NCBI GenBank assembly: GCA_015069365.1
Contig: SVIT01000008.1
Coordinates: forward strand, 1 to 36,100
Source: Clostridiales bacterium
GTDB taxonomy: Bacteria; Bacillota; Clostridia; Christensenellales; Borkfalkiaceae
Reading direction: 5' to 3'
DNA length: 36,100 bases
Program-made: the position numbers and the translations under genes
Notes under the pieces: generated by a model
The model's input: the letters and a program-made list of their open reading frames with translations, nothing else
Told to the model about the DNA's origin: nothing
Databases searched by the model: none
Shown here: positions 1 through 9,064 of the stretch, piece after piece
Layout of the letters: each line of letters opens with the position of its first letter
Position numbering within the stretch: the first letter of the stretch is position 1

Positions 1-1
1 T

Positions 2-439
2 AGCCCTGGTTGGAAGTTCAATGAATGGGAAATGAAAGGCGTACCCGTACGTATTGAATTAGGCCCTCGCGATATCGAGGCAGGCAAGATGCTTTGTGCT
101 CGCCGTGATACGCTTGAAAAGGTGGAATTGCCTTTGGCTGACGCAGTTAATGGTATCAAAGAACTGTTGGCGGCTGTTCAGCAAGGCTTGCTTGAAAAGG
201 CAAGAAAGCATCGTGACGAACGTATTGTCTATGCGGACGATATGTCGGAGATTCTTGCAGGTGTGGAAACAGGTAAGTTTGTAAAGGCAGGCTGGTGCGG
301 CTGTCGCGAATGTGAAGATAAGATCAAGGAAGAAACAGCGGCAACGGCACGTGTGTATGCGGAAGGCGAAACGAAAGAAACCTGCGCAGTATGTGGCAAG
401 AAAGCGGAGCACGTGATTGTTTTTGCTCGTGCATATTAA
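2..439 (+). CDS. proS: Prolyl-tRNA synthetase, C-terminal part (partial at window start)
   Basis: This is the 3' end of a prolyl-tRNA synthetase, the cytoplasmic enzyme that charges tRNA-Pro with proline. The reading frame is already open at base 2 and the 5' part lies outside the window. The visible segment has the anticodon-binding-domain signature GVPVRIELGPRD followed by the extra C-terminal zinc-type domain of the archaeal/eukaryal-like (type 3) ProS class: CGCREC, a second pair CAVC, and a chain ending in Ala-Tyr. That C-terminal end is conserved in this class and probably reaches the active site. A strong intrinsic terminator follows 20 bases after the stop, so the gene ends its transcription unit. 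Confidence 0.93.
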   Translation, partial: SPGWKFNEWEMKGVPVRIELGPRDIEAGKMLCARRDTLEKVELPLADAVNGIKELLAAVQQGLLEKARKHRDERIVYADDMSEILAGVETGKFVKAGWCGCRECEDKIKEETAATARVYAEGETKETCAVCGKKAEHVIVFARAY

Positions 440-458
440 GGATATTTCATAAAAAATC

Positions 459-497
459 AAGACAGCGGATTTCTGAGAAGAAAACCGCTGTCTTTTT
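459..497 (+). terminator. Intrinsic terminator after proS
   Basis: A ten-base stem AAGACAGCGG pairs with CCGCTGTCTT at 485-494, and the transcript runs on into a U tract. It is placed directly after the proS stop and separates proS from the regulator gene. Confidence 0.9.
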
Positions 498-499
498 AA

Positions 500-523
500 T
501 TCAACGCGTACATGGGTGGGATG
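500..523 (-). repeat. Dispersed CAGGTACG-type repeat, diverged copy
   Basis: Read on the minus strand this segment is CATCCCACCCATGTACGCG followed by TTGAA. Its CATGTACGCGTTGAA core is identical over 15 bases to the copy between typA and the HAD gene (32869-32883). It abuts the proS terminator. It lacks the perfect G run of the other copies, so it is probably a decayed member of the family. Confidence 0.5.
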
Positions 524-633
524 TTTTTATAAAAACTCTTTAAAAAGTGATCATTTTTGACAATTTTCTACGCGTGTGAGCGGGCGTGCGTATAAATAAT
601 GTAGGAAAATGCGTGAAAAATCACTGTACCCAC

Positions 634-662
634 TTGACGAAAAGTGGAAAAAATGGTATTAT
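634..662 (+). promoter_or_regulatory. Sigma-A promoter of the HTH gene; predicted leaderless start
   Basis: TTGACG (634-639), a 17-base spacer and TATTAT (657-662) form a good vegetative promoter. The expected +1 is seven bases past the -10 element, at 669, which is the A of the ATG of the HTH gene. No ribosome binding site can then precede the start codon. Confidence 0.75.
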
Positions 663-668
663 AGTATT

Positions 669-1331
669 ATGGATAATAATAACGAAATCAATCAAAAAAT
701 TGCAAAAAAATTGATTCATTACCGTAAGGCGGCAGGGCTGACGCAAGCGGAATTGGCGGAAAAAATTAATTATTCCGACAAGTCTGTATCCAAGTGGGAA
801 TCGGGCAACGGCGTGCCCGACGTTTATACGCTGTTGCAGCTTGCTAATTTGTACGGGGTCAGTATCAACGCCTTTGTTGATGATGAAACGCCAATACAAC
901 AACAAAAGGAAACGCGCGGCTTGCATCTATTGATTATGTTGCTCTCTAGCGGTATCGTTTGGCTAGTTGCCAGTTGGGTCTTTGTTTCCTTCCGATTGTG
1001 GAAACCTGGATATGCGTGGTGGTTGGCATTTATTTATGCGGTCGTTGCAAACGCGGTCGTGCTTTTGGTATATGCCTCTATTTGGCACCATAGGATCCTT
1101 AATTTTATCTGTGTAACGGCAATTATTTGGGTTACTCTGCTATCCATTTATCTTTCAGTGCGGATATTCGCAGGGAATAGCGGGCTGGTATTAGACGGAT
1201 TATGGTGCGTATTTTTACTCGGGATTCCGTTGCAGGTATTAGAGGTTTTATGGGTCTTTTTCCGTACGCTGTTGCGGAAACAAAAACAGCCCAAATATGT
1301 TTCTTTGGAAGAGACAACGAAAAAAGAATGA
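669..1331 (+). CDS. XRE-family helix-turn-helix regulator with four-helix membrane tail
   Basis: The predicted protein has 220 residues. Residues about 8-62 form a Cro/CI-type HTH domain (GLTQAELAEKI, then YSDKSVSKWESG), a DNA-binding fold. From about residue 80 on there are four hydrophobic helices, so the regulator is likely anchored in the cytoplasmic membrane. The family occurs widely in Firmicutes; its signals and targets are mostly unknown. I start it at 669 rather than at an in-frame ATG at 609 because the promoter lies between them and residues 1-20 of the longer form look unlike the HTH family. It sits 24 bases before mcsA, the place where ctsR is found in many Firmicutes, so it may control the mcsA-mcsB-clpC genes; that link is inference. 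Confidence 0.85.
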   Translation: MDNNNEINQKIAKKLIHYRKAAGLTQAELAEKINYSDKSVSKWESGNGVPDVYTLLQLANLYGVSINAFVDDETPIQQQKETRGLHLLIMLLSSGIVWLVASWVFVSFRLWKPGYAWWLAFIYAVVANAVVLLVYASIWHHRILNFICVTAIIWVTLLSIYLSVRIFAGNSGLVLDGLWCVFLLGIPLQVLEVLWVFFRTLLRKQKQPKYVSLEETTKKE

Positions 1332-1355
1332 TCGAGAGAATGGAGAAGTGCTTGT

Positions 1356-1925
1356 ATGCGGTGCTTGTATTGCAATAAAAACGAAGCGACCAAAACGTAT
1401 GAACAAGTGAAAAAAGGCAAAAGAACAACCGAGTATTATTGTCTGGAATGTTATCATAGATTATTCCTTTGTGCAGAAGATACGGAGGCGGAGGACGCGC
1501 TTTCCGCTTGCCCTTATTGCGGTACTGCTTTATCGGAATACGAAGCAACGAAACTGGTTGGATGCGCGTACTGTTATCGCACAATGGGCGCAGGATTATA
1601 CCCCTCGATCGTGAAGATGCAAGGCGGGGTGAGTGGGCATCGCGGGAAAATGCCGCCCTTGTCGCCTGAGGATGAGGATGTTTTGGATAAGAAAGAGTTT
1701 GCTACGGAAGCGGAGTTTATCTTATACCGCGCGGATGCAGCGAAACGCGCGCGAATAGAACGCCAGTGCGGCGAGTTGGAGATTTTGAGCGATTATCTCC
1801 GTGAAAAGAAAGATTATGACGGGGCAGACGGGTACGAGGCGAAACTCGCCAAAATGCGTGCAACGTCGGAGGTAGAGGAGGAATTCGTATGGCGAACAGG
1901 TCGGACGTTATCGAAACAACCGTAA
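1356..1925 (+). CDS. mcsA: Protein-arginine kinase activator McsA
   Basis: This 189-residue protein matches McsA, the zinc-binding activator and partner of the arginine kinase McsB. The N-terminal half has paired CxxC motifs (CLYC and CLEC, then CPYC and CAYC) for metal binding. The C-terminal part, about residues 125-180, is a UVR-like helical hairpin (LREKKDYDGADGYEAKLAKM) that in this family mediates contact with ClpC or McsB. The 3' end overlaps the start of mcsB by 37 bases in another frame, implying translational coupling. Identification is firm from the zinc motifs, the UVR tail and the mcsB-clpC neighbourhood. Confidence 0.92.
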   Translation: MRCLYCNKNEATKTYEQVKKGKRTTEYYCLECYHRLFLCAEDTEAEDALSACPYCGTALSEYEATKLVGCAYCYRTMGAGLYPSIVKMQGGVSGHRGKMPPLSPEDEDVLDKKEFATEAEFILYRADAAKRARIERQCGELEILSDYLREKKDYDGADGYEAKLAKMRATSEVEEEFVWRTGRTLSKQP

Positions 1926-2932
1926 TATCTACCAGAATACGGCTTGCGCGGAATTTTTCAGGCTTTCCCTTTCCGTCAAAGATGAACGACGCTTGCGCGG
2001 GCGATCTTGTACAGTTGGTTGCAGAAGGCTTGAAAAAGATTGATCCTTATCAATATAAGCGTTATGACATCGGCAAGCTGAGTGAAAGCGAGGCGAGCTT
2101 GATGCAGGAACAGTATCTTATCAGTCCTGCGCTTTTGAAAAGAGTCAACGGCGGTGCGGCATTTGTGTCGCTGGACGGAGCTGTTTCGATTATGGTCAAC
2201 GAAGAGGACCATTTGCGAGAACAATATATTTGTAAAGGTCTTGATTTGTATAAGGCGTACGAACGCCTCAGTGCGTTGGATGACGGATTATCGTCCGTGT
2301 TCGATTTTGCATTTGACGAAAAGCTTGGGTATTTGACGGCTTGTCCCAGCAATCTTGGGACGGGTATGCGCGCGTCGGTCATGCTGTTTTTGCCCGCACT
2401 TTCCAAGAGCGCGGATTTGAAACGGCATATTCGTGAACTTCGTAGGCGCGATATGACCTTGCGCGGTGCGTTTGGAGAAGGATCCAGCGCGGAAGGATAT
2501 CTATACCAGGTAAGCAACGAACGCACGCTCGGGTGGTCGGAACAAGAGATTTTAGAGCAAGTGACCGAGGTCGCGTTATGGCTTTGCGAGCTGGAAAAAG
2601 CGGAGCGCCAACGGTTGATAGAGACGGAGGAGACCGAGCTTCGCGACCGCTGTCTTCGCGCGTACGGCGCGCTGACGAATTGCGCGATATTGAGTTTGGA
2701 CGAATTTTTATGCAAAGTCGCAGACGTAAGAGTTGGGATACTGTTCGGCTTTTTAAAAGAAACCGATTCACAGAAATTTGACGAGTTTTTGGACGATATG
2801 CGTCCTGCGGCCTTCTGTTTGAACAATAATCTTGAGGGCGAAAGCGAACGTTTTTGCAACGAGGTGCGCGCGGAAACAGTAGGCAGTGTATTGCCGAAAC
2901 TGGTCCGTGTGGTACGCAGAGGCGATAGATAA
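1889..2932 (+). CDS. mcsB: Protein-arginine kinase McsB
   Basis: The 347-residue product has the phosphagen-kinase fold used by McsB to phosphorylate arginines on proteins, marking them for ClpC-ClpP. Seen in sequence: the start-proximal STRIRLARNFSGFPFP motif, the nucleotide/guanidine region VNEEDHLREQY, the YLTACPSNLGTGMRASVM block that contains the conserved active-site Cys of guanidino kinases, and RGAFGEGSSAEGYLYQVSN. The start follows GGAGGAATTCGT and overlaps the mcsA end. The stop lies 31 bases before clpC. All three genes appear cotranscribed, as in other Firmicutes. Confidence 0.95.
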   Translation: MANRSDVIETTVISTRIRLARNFSGFPFPSKMNDACAGDLVQLVAEGLKKIDPYQYKRYDIGKLSESEASLMQEQYLISPALLKRVNGGAAFVSLDGAVSIMVNEEDHLREQYICKGLDLYKAYERLSALDDGLSSVFDFAFDEKLGYLTACPSNLGTGMRASVMLFLPALSKSADLKRHIRELRRRDMTLRGAFGEGSSAEGYLYQVSNERTLGWSEQEILEQVTEVALWLCELEKAERQRLIETEETELRDRCLRAYGALTNCAILSLDEFLCKVADVRVGILFGFLKETDSQKFDEFLDDMRPAAFCLNNNLEGESERFCNEVRAETVGSVLPKLVRVVRRGDR

Positions 2933-2963
2933 AAGTTGCCTGCTAAGGCGAAAGGAGAGGGGA

Positions 2964-5543
2964 ATGTATCCTTTATCGAAATTGACGGAAAATTTCAGAA
3001 AAGCGTTGACGGTTGCAGGGCAAACCGCGGCGGAGCTCGGTACCAATTTTATCGGCAGCGAGCACTTTATTTACGCGTTTTTGTGTATGCCTGAATGTGA
3101 GGCGTACAAAATTCTTGCAGGCGAGGGGATTACCAAGCAAGAATACGGTGCCCTGTTTATCAAAAGCGTGGATAAGAGCTGCACTTGCGAAGGGCTTACT
3201 CCCCGTGTACAGCGCATGTATGAAAAAGCGGTGCAGTCCGCAGAAAAAGAGGGGTTGAGTGCGGGCACAGCGCACATGCTGTACCAGCTGCTCTGTGTTC
3301 CCGATTGTATCGGGGTTCGTTTTTTAGAGAGATTTGTGGAAGTGGACGGTTTGAAAACGGCAACGGAAGCAGCTCTGCGTGCTTTGGCGTATAAAAAGGC
3401 ATGGGGAGAGGAGGTGGACAATGCGCCCTCTTCTTCTAGTTCCGTGAAGACGGAGTTTGTCGGAGAATGGCTGTTGGACGAGTCTGAGAGAAAAAGCGAG
3501 CAGACGTTGTTGGTGGACAAGAGTGAGAAACAGAAAAAGGCGGCTCATCGCAGTGCGGAAAAATTGCCCGATTGCGGTATTGATATGACAGAACGGGCGA
3601 AAAAGGGTAAAATGGATCCCGTAATCGGTCGTAAAAAAGAGATTGAAAAGGTTGTGCAGGTGCTTTCTCGCCGTTTGAAGAATAACCCCGTTTTGGTCGG
3701 TGAACCTGGGGTTGGTAAGAGCGCGATTGTGGAAGGGCTTTCTCAGTTGATCGTCAATAATAACGTCCCTGAGCAGCTATATAACAAGCGCATTTTCTCG
3801 GTGGACTTGCCAGGAATGTTGGCAGGTACTCGTTATCGCGGTGATTTTGAAGAGAAATTAAAAAATCTTTTAGACACTGTCATGAAAGATGGCGACGTGG
3901 TTTTGTTCATCGACGAAATCCATACGATTGTGGGTGCGGGCGGCTCGTCCGAGGGTAGCATGGATGCGGCGAACATCTTAAAACCCATGTTGGCGCGTGG
4001 CGATCTGCAGGTGATCGGCGCGACGACGATCGAAGAATACAGAAAATATATTGAAAAAGACAGCGCTTTAGAGCGTCGGTTTACCCCCGTGTACGTAGAT
4101 GAACCCTCTGAAAAGGACACGATTGAGATTATTCGCGGGCTTCGTCCAAAGTATGAAGAACATCATGGAATCGTGATTACTGATGAGGCGATAGAGACTG
4201 CGGTCAAGCTTTCCTCCCGCTATATTACCGATCGGTTTTTACCCGACAAAGCTATTGATATCGTAGACGAGGCGGCGGCACGAGTGCGTATCGTGGAAGA
4301 GGGCGGCAGTTTTGAATTGCAAGAGGTGGAAAAGGAAATCCGCATCTTTACGGAGGAGGAAGAAACCTATTTCAAGAGCGGAAACCACGCGATGGCGGCA
4401 GAGGCGAGGAAAAACAGAGCGTTTGCTGAAGATAAAAAGCGTGCTTTAGAGCAAGCGCAGACTCCCAAACGTTTGCCTGATGGTAGGTTGGCGATCGGCA
4501 AAGAGCACGTTGCGGCGATTGTCAGTGCGAGAATGCGCATTCCTCTTTTGCAAATCACGCAGGAAGAGGGTGAAAAACTGATGCGCCTTGAGGAGAATTT
4601 ACACAGAAGAATTATCGGGCAGAACGAGGGTGTTTCCGCGGTGGCAAAGGCGATTCGCCGTGCAAGAGCGGGCTTGAAAGACCCTTCCCGTCCGATTGGC
4701 TCCTTTATTTTCGTGGGCCCTACTGGCGTGGGGAAAACGGACCTTAGCAAGGCTCTAGCGGAGACTCTGTTTGGTTCGGAAGAACAGATGATTCGCCTGG
4801 ATATGAGCGAATATATGGAAAAACAGTCGATTTCCAAGCTCATCGGCGCCCCTCCTGGATACGTTGGATATGAGGATTTGCAGACGGGGCAGCTCACTGA
4901 AAAAGTGCGCACAAAGCCCTATTGCGTGATTCTGTTTGACGAAATCGAAAAGGCGCACCCTGACGTTTTCAATCTGTTGTTACAGATTTTGGATGATGGG
5001 CGGTTGACGGATAGCAAAGGTCGTACGGTCAGTTTTAAAAACGCGGTTATCATACTCACGTCCAACGTCGGTGCAGCGGCTGTGGAAACGCAAAAAACGG
5101 GCGTTTATGGGTTTGGCAGTGAGGATAGAAGTGGTGGAAACGCAGGCGAAAAGCAGTATGATTCTATGAAAGAGAATATCACGAAAGCGTTGCGTGAAAA
5201 GTTCCGCCCTGAATTTTTGAACAGAATGGACGATATCATCGTCTTCCATCGTTTGTCGGAGGCGGATTGTGTTCGTATCGGCAGAAAGATTGTAGAGGGG
5301 CTTGCAAAACGCCTGCTGGAACAGCGCGGTATCGTTTTGACGGTGACGGAAGGAGCGCTTGCGAAGCTGGTTTCGGAGGGCTATGACGCGCAGTACGGCG
5401 CAAGGCCGCTCAAGCGGGTTATTCAACGCAGAATCGAGGATAAAATGTCTGAGGAGATTTTACTTGGTAGGATTAGAAACGGTCAGCACGTGACGGTGGA
5501 TTGTTTGCAGGGCGAGTTTGTGTTTGCGGTTCGTGATCATTGA
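2964..5543 (+). CDS. clpC: ATP-dependent Clp protease ATP-binding subunit ClpC
   Basis: The 859-residue AAA+ unfoldase feeds substrates to ClpP. Order of parts: Clp N-domain repeats at about 1-145; a Ser-rich linker; AAA1 with Walker A GEPGVGKS (246-253) and Walker [10 protein letters not shown]; a UVR/M-type helical insert at about 450-500 that recruits adaptors such as McsA; AAA2 with GPTGVGKT (585-592) and [18 protein letters not shown] segment sits where the ClpP-docking [LIV]GF loop is expected. The D2 pore loop reads [15 protein letters not shown], two residues longer than the usual GYVGYEEGGQLTE. The start at 2964 is fixed by AAAGGAGAGG just upstream; longer in-frame extensions lack one. 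A 34-base gap separates it from aroC, so both may share one transcript. Confidence 0.96.
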   Translation: MYPLSKLTENFRKALTVAGQTAAELGTNFIGSEHFIYAFLCMPECEAYKILAGEGITKQEYGALFIKSVDKSCTCEGLTPRVQRMYEKAVQSAEKEGLSAGTAHMLYQLLCVPDCIGVRFLERFVEVDGLKTATEAALRALAYKKAWGEEVDNAPSSSSSVKTEFVGEWLLDESERKSEQTLLVDKSEKQKKAAHRSAEKLPDCGIDMTERAKKGKMDPVIGRKKEIEKVVQVLSRRLKNNPVLVGEPGVGKSAIVEGLSQLIVNNNVPEQLYNKRIFSVDLPGMLAGTRYRGDFEEKLKNLLDTVMKDGDVVLFIDEIHTIVGAGGSSEGSMDAANILKPMLARGDLQVIGATTIEEYRKYIEKDSALERRFTPVYVDEPSEKDTIEIIRGLRPKYEEHHGIVITDEAIETAVKLSSRYITDRFLPDKAIDIVDEAAARVRIVEEGGSFELQEVEKEIRIFTEEEETYFKSGNHAMAAEARKNRAFAEDKKRALEQAQTPKRLPDGRLAIGKEHVAAIVSARMRIPLLQITQEEGEKLMRLEENLHRRIIGQNEGVSAVAKAIRRARAGLKDPSRPIGSFIFVGPTGVGKTDLSKALAETLFGSEEQMIRLDMSEYMEKQSISKLIGAPPGYVGYEDLQTGQLTEKVRTKPYCVILFDEIEKAHPDVFNLLLQILDDGRLTDSKGRTVSFKNAVIILTSNVGAAAVETQKTGVYGFGSEDRSGGNAGEKQYDSMKENITKALREKFRPEFLNRMDDIIVFHRLSEADCVRIGRKIVEGLAKRLLEQRGIVLTVTEGALAKLVSEGYDAQYGARPLKRVIQRRIEDKMSEEILLGRIRNGQHVTVDCLQGEFVFAVRDH

Positions 5544-5577
5544 TGTATAGGTTTAAGTTGACGAAAGGAGAAGTTAT

Positions 5578-6717
5578 ATGAAATTGACAACGGCAGGGGA
5601 ATCGCACGGAAAAGCGTTGATTGCTGTCATCGAAGGCTTGCCTGCGCATTTGTCGATCGATATAGACGGGATAAACCGCGCTTTGGCATTGCGGCAGAGT
5701 GGTTACGGCCGCGGCAGCAGACAACAGATTGAAAAGGACTGCGTGGAAATCCTGACGGGGGTCAGAAACGGTGAAACGCTGGGTAGCCCCGTTACGCTTT
5801 GCGTTTTTAATAAAGATTATGCGAACTGGGAAAACTGTATGTCCGCAGGCACTTGCGATAGCAAGGCAATGCAGGAAAAGGCTTTGACAAAGGTACGCCC
5901 TGGGCATGTGGATTTGACGGGGGTGTTAAAATATGCGCAAGAGGACGCGCGTAACGTTTTGGAAAGAGCTTCGGCTCGGGAAACCGCAATTCGGGTTGCG
6001 GCAGGCGAGGTTTACCGTCAGTATCTTTCCGCACTCGGCGTGGAAATCGCAGGCTACGTTTGCGAGGTTTGCGGTGTGAAGGATGGGGGTATGTACGCGT
6101 TTAACGAGCTTTCTGCCTCAAAAAACACCGATCTTGGAATGCTTGATAGTGCGATAGAAGCGTTGTCGAAAGAAAAAATAAACGCCCTTCAAAAGGAGGG
6201 GGATACCGCAGGTGGTGTTGTCGAAGTGCGCGTGAAAGGCTTAAAGAGTGGTTTTGGCAGCGCAATGACGTATGCGGAAAAACTGGATGGACAACTGGCG
6301 CAAGGGTTAATGAGCATTCAAGCGGTCAAAGGGGTAGAGATCGGTGCGGGGTTCTCGGTCGCTGAAAAGAGCGGGAAAGAGGTGCACGACGAGATTTTCT
6401 ATGAGGAGAGCCGCGGATATTATCGCAAGAGCAACCGCGCTGGCGGTATCGAGGGCGGAATGTCCAACGGGGAGGAAATTGTTGTCCGTGTGGCTATGAA
6501 ACCAATTCCGACCTTAATGAAAGGCTTGAGTACGATAGATTTTAATAGCAAAGAAAGCTGTGTGGCGGCGTCTGAGCGCAGTGACGTCTGCGCGATTTTC
6601 GCCCTGGAGATTATCGCAGAGGCAGTGGTTGCCGAGGTGATTGCAAATGCCGTGGCGAAACGGCTTGGCGGTGATACGATGGCAGAGGTTAAGGCGCGCT
6701 ATGATGCGTTGAATTAA
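5578..6717 (+). CDS. aroC: Chorismate synthase
   Basis: The enzyme converts 5-enolpyruvylshikimate-3-phosphate to chorismate with reduced FMN, the last step of the shikimate pathway. The 379-residue chain carries family signatures: GESHGKALIAVIEGLP at the N terminus, RQSGYGRGSRQQIEKD, RPGHVDLTG, ARETAIRVAAGEV, and the GGIEGGMSNGE block with the following PIPTLMK. Length fits the family. AAAGGAG lies seven bases before the ATG. It is the first of six adjoining aro genes, although it acts last. Confidence 0.96.
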   Translation: MKLTTAGESHGKALIAVIEGLPAHLSIDIDGINRALALRQSGYGRGSRQQIEKDCVEILTGVRNGETLGSPVTLCVFNKDYANWENCMSAGTCDSKAMQEKALTKVRPGHVDLTGVLKYAQEDARNVLERASARETAIRVAAGEVYRQYLSALGVEIAGYVCEVCGVKDGGMYAFNELSASKNTDLGMLDSAIEALSKEKINALQKEGDTAGGVVEVRVKGLKSGFGSAMTYAEKLDGQLAQGLMSIQAVKGVEIGAGFSVAEKSGKEVHDEIFYEESRGYYRKSNRAGGIEGGMSNGEEIVVRVAMKPIPTLMKGLSTIDFNSKESCVAASERSDVCAIFALEIIAEAVVAEVIANAVAKRLGGDTMAEVKARYDALN

Positions 6718-6722
6718 AAATT

Positions 6723-7784
6723 ATGGAAAGTATTATTCTTAAAACATCTTCCGCAGAAAGGAAGATCTATATCGGGAAAGAGGTGATCGAATCCCGTTTG
6801 CCTGCACTTATCAACGGACAGAAGAATTTTGTTGTAACGGACAGTAACGTGTACGCTTTGTATGAAACGTGGTTCAAGCGTTACTTTTCCGTTGCGGAAA
6901 TATTCGTTTTGCCTGCAGGGGAAAAGAATAAGAATTTTCGTTTACTTTATGAGATTTTAGAGAAAATGACGGGGGCAGGTATGCATCGAAGCTCCCGATT
7001 GTTTGCGGTAGGCGGCGGTGTTACGGGTGATATTGGCGGTTTGGCGGCGGCGCTTTACATGCGCGGGATCTCTTACGTGCAGATTCCTACGACGCTTTTG
7101 GCGCAGGTGGATAGCTGTGTCGGGGGGAAAACGGCGGTTGATCTTGGCGGCGTGAAAAATGTGGTCGGCGCGTTCTACCATCCCGACGAAGTATTGATCG
7201 ATCCTGCTTTTTTATCGACTTTGCCGCAACGTGAAATTAAGAGCGGTTTGGGGGAAATTATCAAATACGCGGCACTCGATCAAAAGATTTTTAACGAGCT
7301 TTCCAACGGACAAGGACGTTGGACGGACGTTTCTTTTTTGGAGGGATTGATTTGTGCCTGCATTCGCTATAAGGCACGCATTGTTGAGGCGGATGAAAAA
7401 GAGCTCGGGCAACGCCGTTGTCTTAACGTTGGACACACGACGGGACACGCGATTGAATTGACGTGCGGTTTATCACACGGAGAGTGTGTTCTTTACGGTA
7501 TGCTGTACGAAACACAGATGGCGTTGGAATTGCAGTTGTGCGAGACTGCGTACGGAGAACGCTTGATTCAACTGATTAAGGCTGCGCTTTCGGTATCGCC
7601 GAACGAGAGGCTGAATGTGCGTGACGTTCGCTCGTGTGTGGAAAAAACGCGCGCGGATAAAAAGAATATAGACGATGGGAAGGTGACGATGTCAATCGCA
7701 AAAACTTGGGGCGAATGGACAACGTTATCGTTACCGTTTGAGGAATATACGGAGAGACTGGCTCGGCTTATGAAAGTCGAGTAA
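6723..7784 (+). CDS. aroB: 3-dehydroquinate synthase
   Basis: AroB closes DAHP to 3-dehydroquinate using NAD and a divalent metal. The 353-residue protein shows the nucleotide-binding GGGVTGDIGGLAAALYMRG segment, QIPTTLLAQVDSCVGGKTAVD, GGVKNVVGAFYHP and the metal-binding histidines in LNVGHTTGHAIE and LSHGE. It begins five bases after the aroC stop without a visible ribosome binding site, so translation is likely coupled to aroC. Confidence 0.96.
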   Translation: MESIILKTSSAERKIYIGKEVIESRLPALINGQKNFVVTDSNVYALYETWFKRYFSVAEIFVLPAGEKNKNFRLLYEILEKMTGAGMHRSSRLFAVGGGVTGDIGGLAAALYMRGISYVQIPTTLLAQVDSCVGGKTAVDLGGVKNVVGAFYHPDEVLIDPAFLSTLPQREIKSGLGEIIKYAALDQKIFNELSNGQGRWTDVSFLEGLICACIRYKARIVEADEKELGQRRCLNVGHTTGHAIELTCGLSHGECVLYGMLYETQMALELQLCETAYGERLIQLIKAALSVSPNERLNVRDVRSCVEKTRADKKNIDDGKVTMSIAKTWGEWTTLSLPFEEYTERLARLMKVE

Positions 7785-7796
7785 GTTGAAACGGGA

Positions 7797-7819
7797 GGGG
7801 CAGGTATGCAACGAATTCA
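7797..7819 (+). repeat. CAGGTACG-type repeat overlapping the aroA start codon
   Basis: GGGGCAGGTATGCAACGAA matches the first arm of the complete palindromic copy at 26817. The ATG inside the motif is the aroA start codon, and the G-rich half (GGGAGGGGC) acts as its ribosome binding site. Confidence 0.5.
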
Positions 7820-9062
7820 ATCGAGAGAGTATTTTGCAGGGGAGTTTTCTCTTCCTGGTGATAAATCTGTCACTCACCGTGCGATTATTCTAAACAGCGG
7901 CGCGGAGGGGGTAGCCCTTATAAAAAATGCTCTGCTCGGCGAAGATTGTCTTTCCACGTGCGCGTGTATGCGTGCTTTGGGGACAAAGATTGATATTGAC
8001 GGTACGACGATTAGGATTGAGGGAACACAACAGTTTCGGCGGGGGCAGGAATTAAATTGCGGTAATTCTGCTACGACGCTCCGTCTTTTGACGGGGTACT
8101 TGTCAGGGAAGGGTATTGACGCGAAATTGTTCGGTGACGAATCCCTTTCATTTCGGCCCATGAACCGTATAGCGGAACCTCTATCGTTGCTTGGTGCGGA
8201 TATAAAGACGACGGACGGATATGCGCCCGTGTACCTTTCTCCGCGCAACTTGCATGGCGCGCACGTTGAGTTACCGATTGCCTCAGCGCAGGTCAAGAGC
8301 GCGGTTTTGTTGGCGGGTATCTCCGCCGACGGAGAAACTTCAGTGCGCGAACCGTTCAAATCCCGTGACCATACCGAGCGTATGCTTTCCGCGATGGGCG
8401 CGGATATTCGTGTGGACGGGAATTGCGTAACGGTCAAGAGAAGTGCGTTGCATGCGATGGACGTATGCGTGCCTTCCGATTTGTCTTCAGCGGCGTATTT
8501 CATGGCACTCGGGGCGTTGAAAGGGGAAACTTTATGTAAAAACGTAGGAATTAATCCCACTCGAACGGGGATTTTTACGGCGTTTGATAGACTGGGGGTG
8601 GAATATTTTCTTGCAAACAGACGAGTCTTAGGCGGTGAAGAAACAGCGGATATTTTGGTGAAAAAATCAGATCTGCGCGGTATCGAGCTGACGGAAAAGG
8701 ATATTCCGTCCATGATTGACGAGTTGCCTTTGATTGCGCTACTGTGCGCGTTCGCGGACGGAGTGAGCCGTATCACGGGTGCAAAAGAACTTAGAATAAA
8801 AGAGAGCGATAGGATTCAAGCGACCGTCCAGCTTATACGTGGTTTAGGCGGCGAATGTGAAGAATTGCCCGATGGATTTGTGATTCGCGGCAAGAAAAAA
8901 CTTGTCGGCGGTGCAGTGGATAGTTATCAGGATCATCGCATTGCAATGACGGCGGGGGTTGGTTTGATTGCGTCGGAAAACGGCGGCTATATTTCCAGAC
9001 CCGAATGTTGCGCGGTTTCCTTCCCCGATTTCTTTAAAGAATTAGGGATAGAGCGCTGTTGA
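7806..9062 (+). CDS. aroA: 5-enolpyruvylshikimate-3-phosphate synthase (EPSP synthase)
   Basis: AroA joins PEP and shikimate-3-phosphate. The 418-residue protein has the two-domain EPSPS pattern: PGDKSVTHRA (17-26), NCGNSATTLRLLTG (84-97), SAQVKSAVLLAG, SRDHTERML, NPTRTG and the C-terminal KESDRIQ and DHRIAMT. The motifs RxHxE, GDKS, SAQVK and NxTR mark class II. Residue Ala89 sits where E. coli EPSPS has Gly96, a substitution linked to glyphosate insensitivity. The start is the ATG within GGGAGGGGCAGGTATG, preceded by a good ribosome binding site. Its stop overlaps the upstream candidate TTG start of aroE. Confidence 0.96.
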   Translation: MQRIQSREYFAGEFSLPGDKSVTHRAIILNSGAEGVALIKNALLGEDCLSTCACMRALGTKIDIDGTTIRIEGTQQFRRGQELNCGNSATTLRLLTGYLSGKGIDAKLFGDESLSFRPMNRIAEPLSLLGADIKTTDGYAPVYLSPRNLHGAHVELPIASAQVKSAVLLAGISADGETSVREPFKSRDHTERMLSAMGADIRVDGNCVTVKRSALHAMDVCVPSDLSSAAYFMALGALKGETLCKNVGINPTRTGIFTAFDRLGVEYFLANRRVLGGEETADILVKKSDLRGIELTEKDIPSMIDELPLIALLCAFADGVSRITGAKELRIKESDRIQATVQLIRGLGGECEELPDGFVIRGKKKLVGGAVDSYQDHRIAMTAGVGLIASENGGYISRPECCAVSFPDFFKELGIERC

Positions 9063-9064
9063 TA

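Noticed and set aside
609..668. N-terminal extension of the HTH gene from an ATG at 609
   Set aside because: The strong promoter lies inside it and its predicted residues do not fit the HTH family start.
2062..2859. Open frame of 265 codons on the minus strand opposite mcsB
   Set aside because: Ser/Arg-rich with no recognisable motif; it is a by-product of the GC pattern of mcsB.
7874..8776. Open frame of 300 codons on the minus strand opposite aroA
   Set aside because: No ribosome binding site, no motifs, completely antisense to a certain gene.
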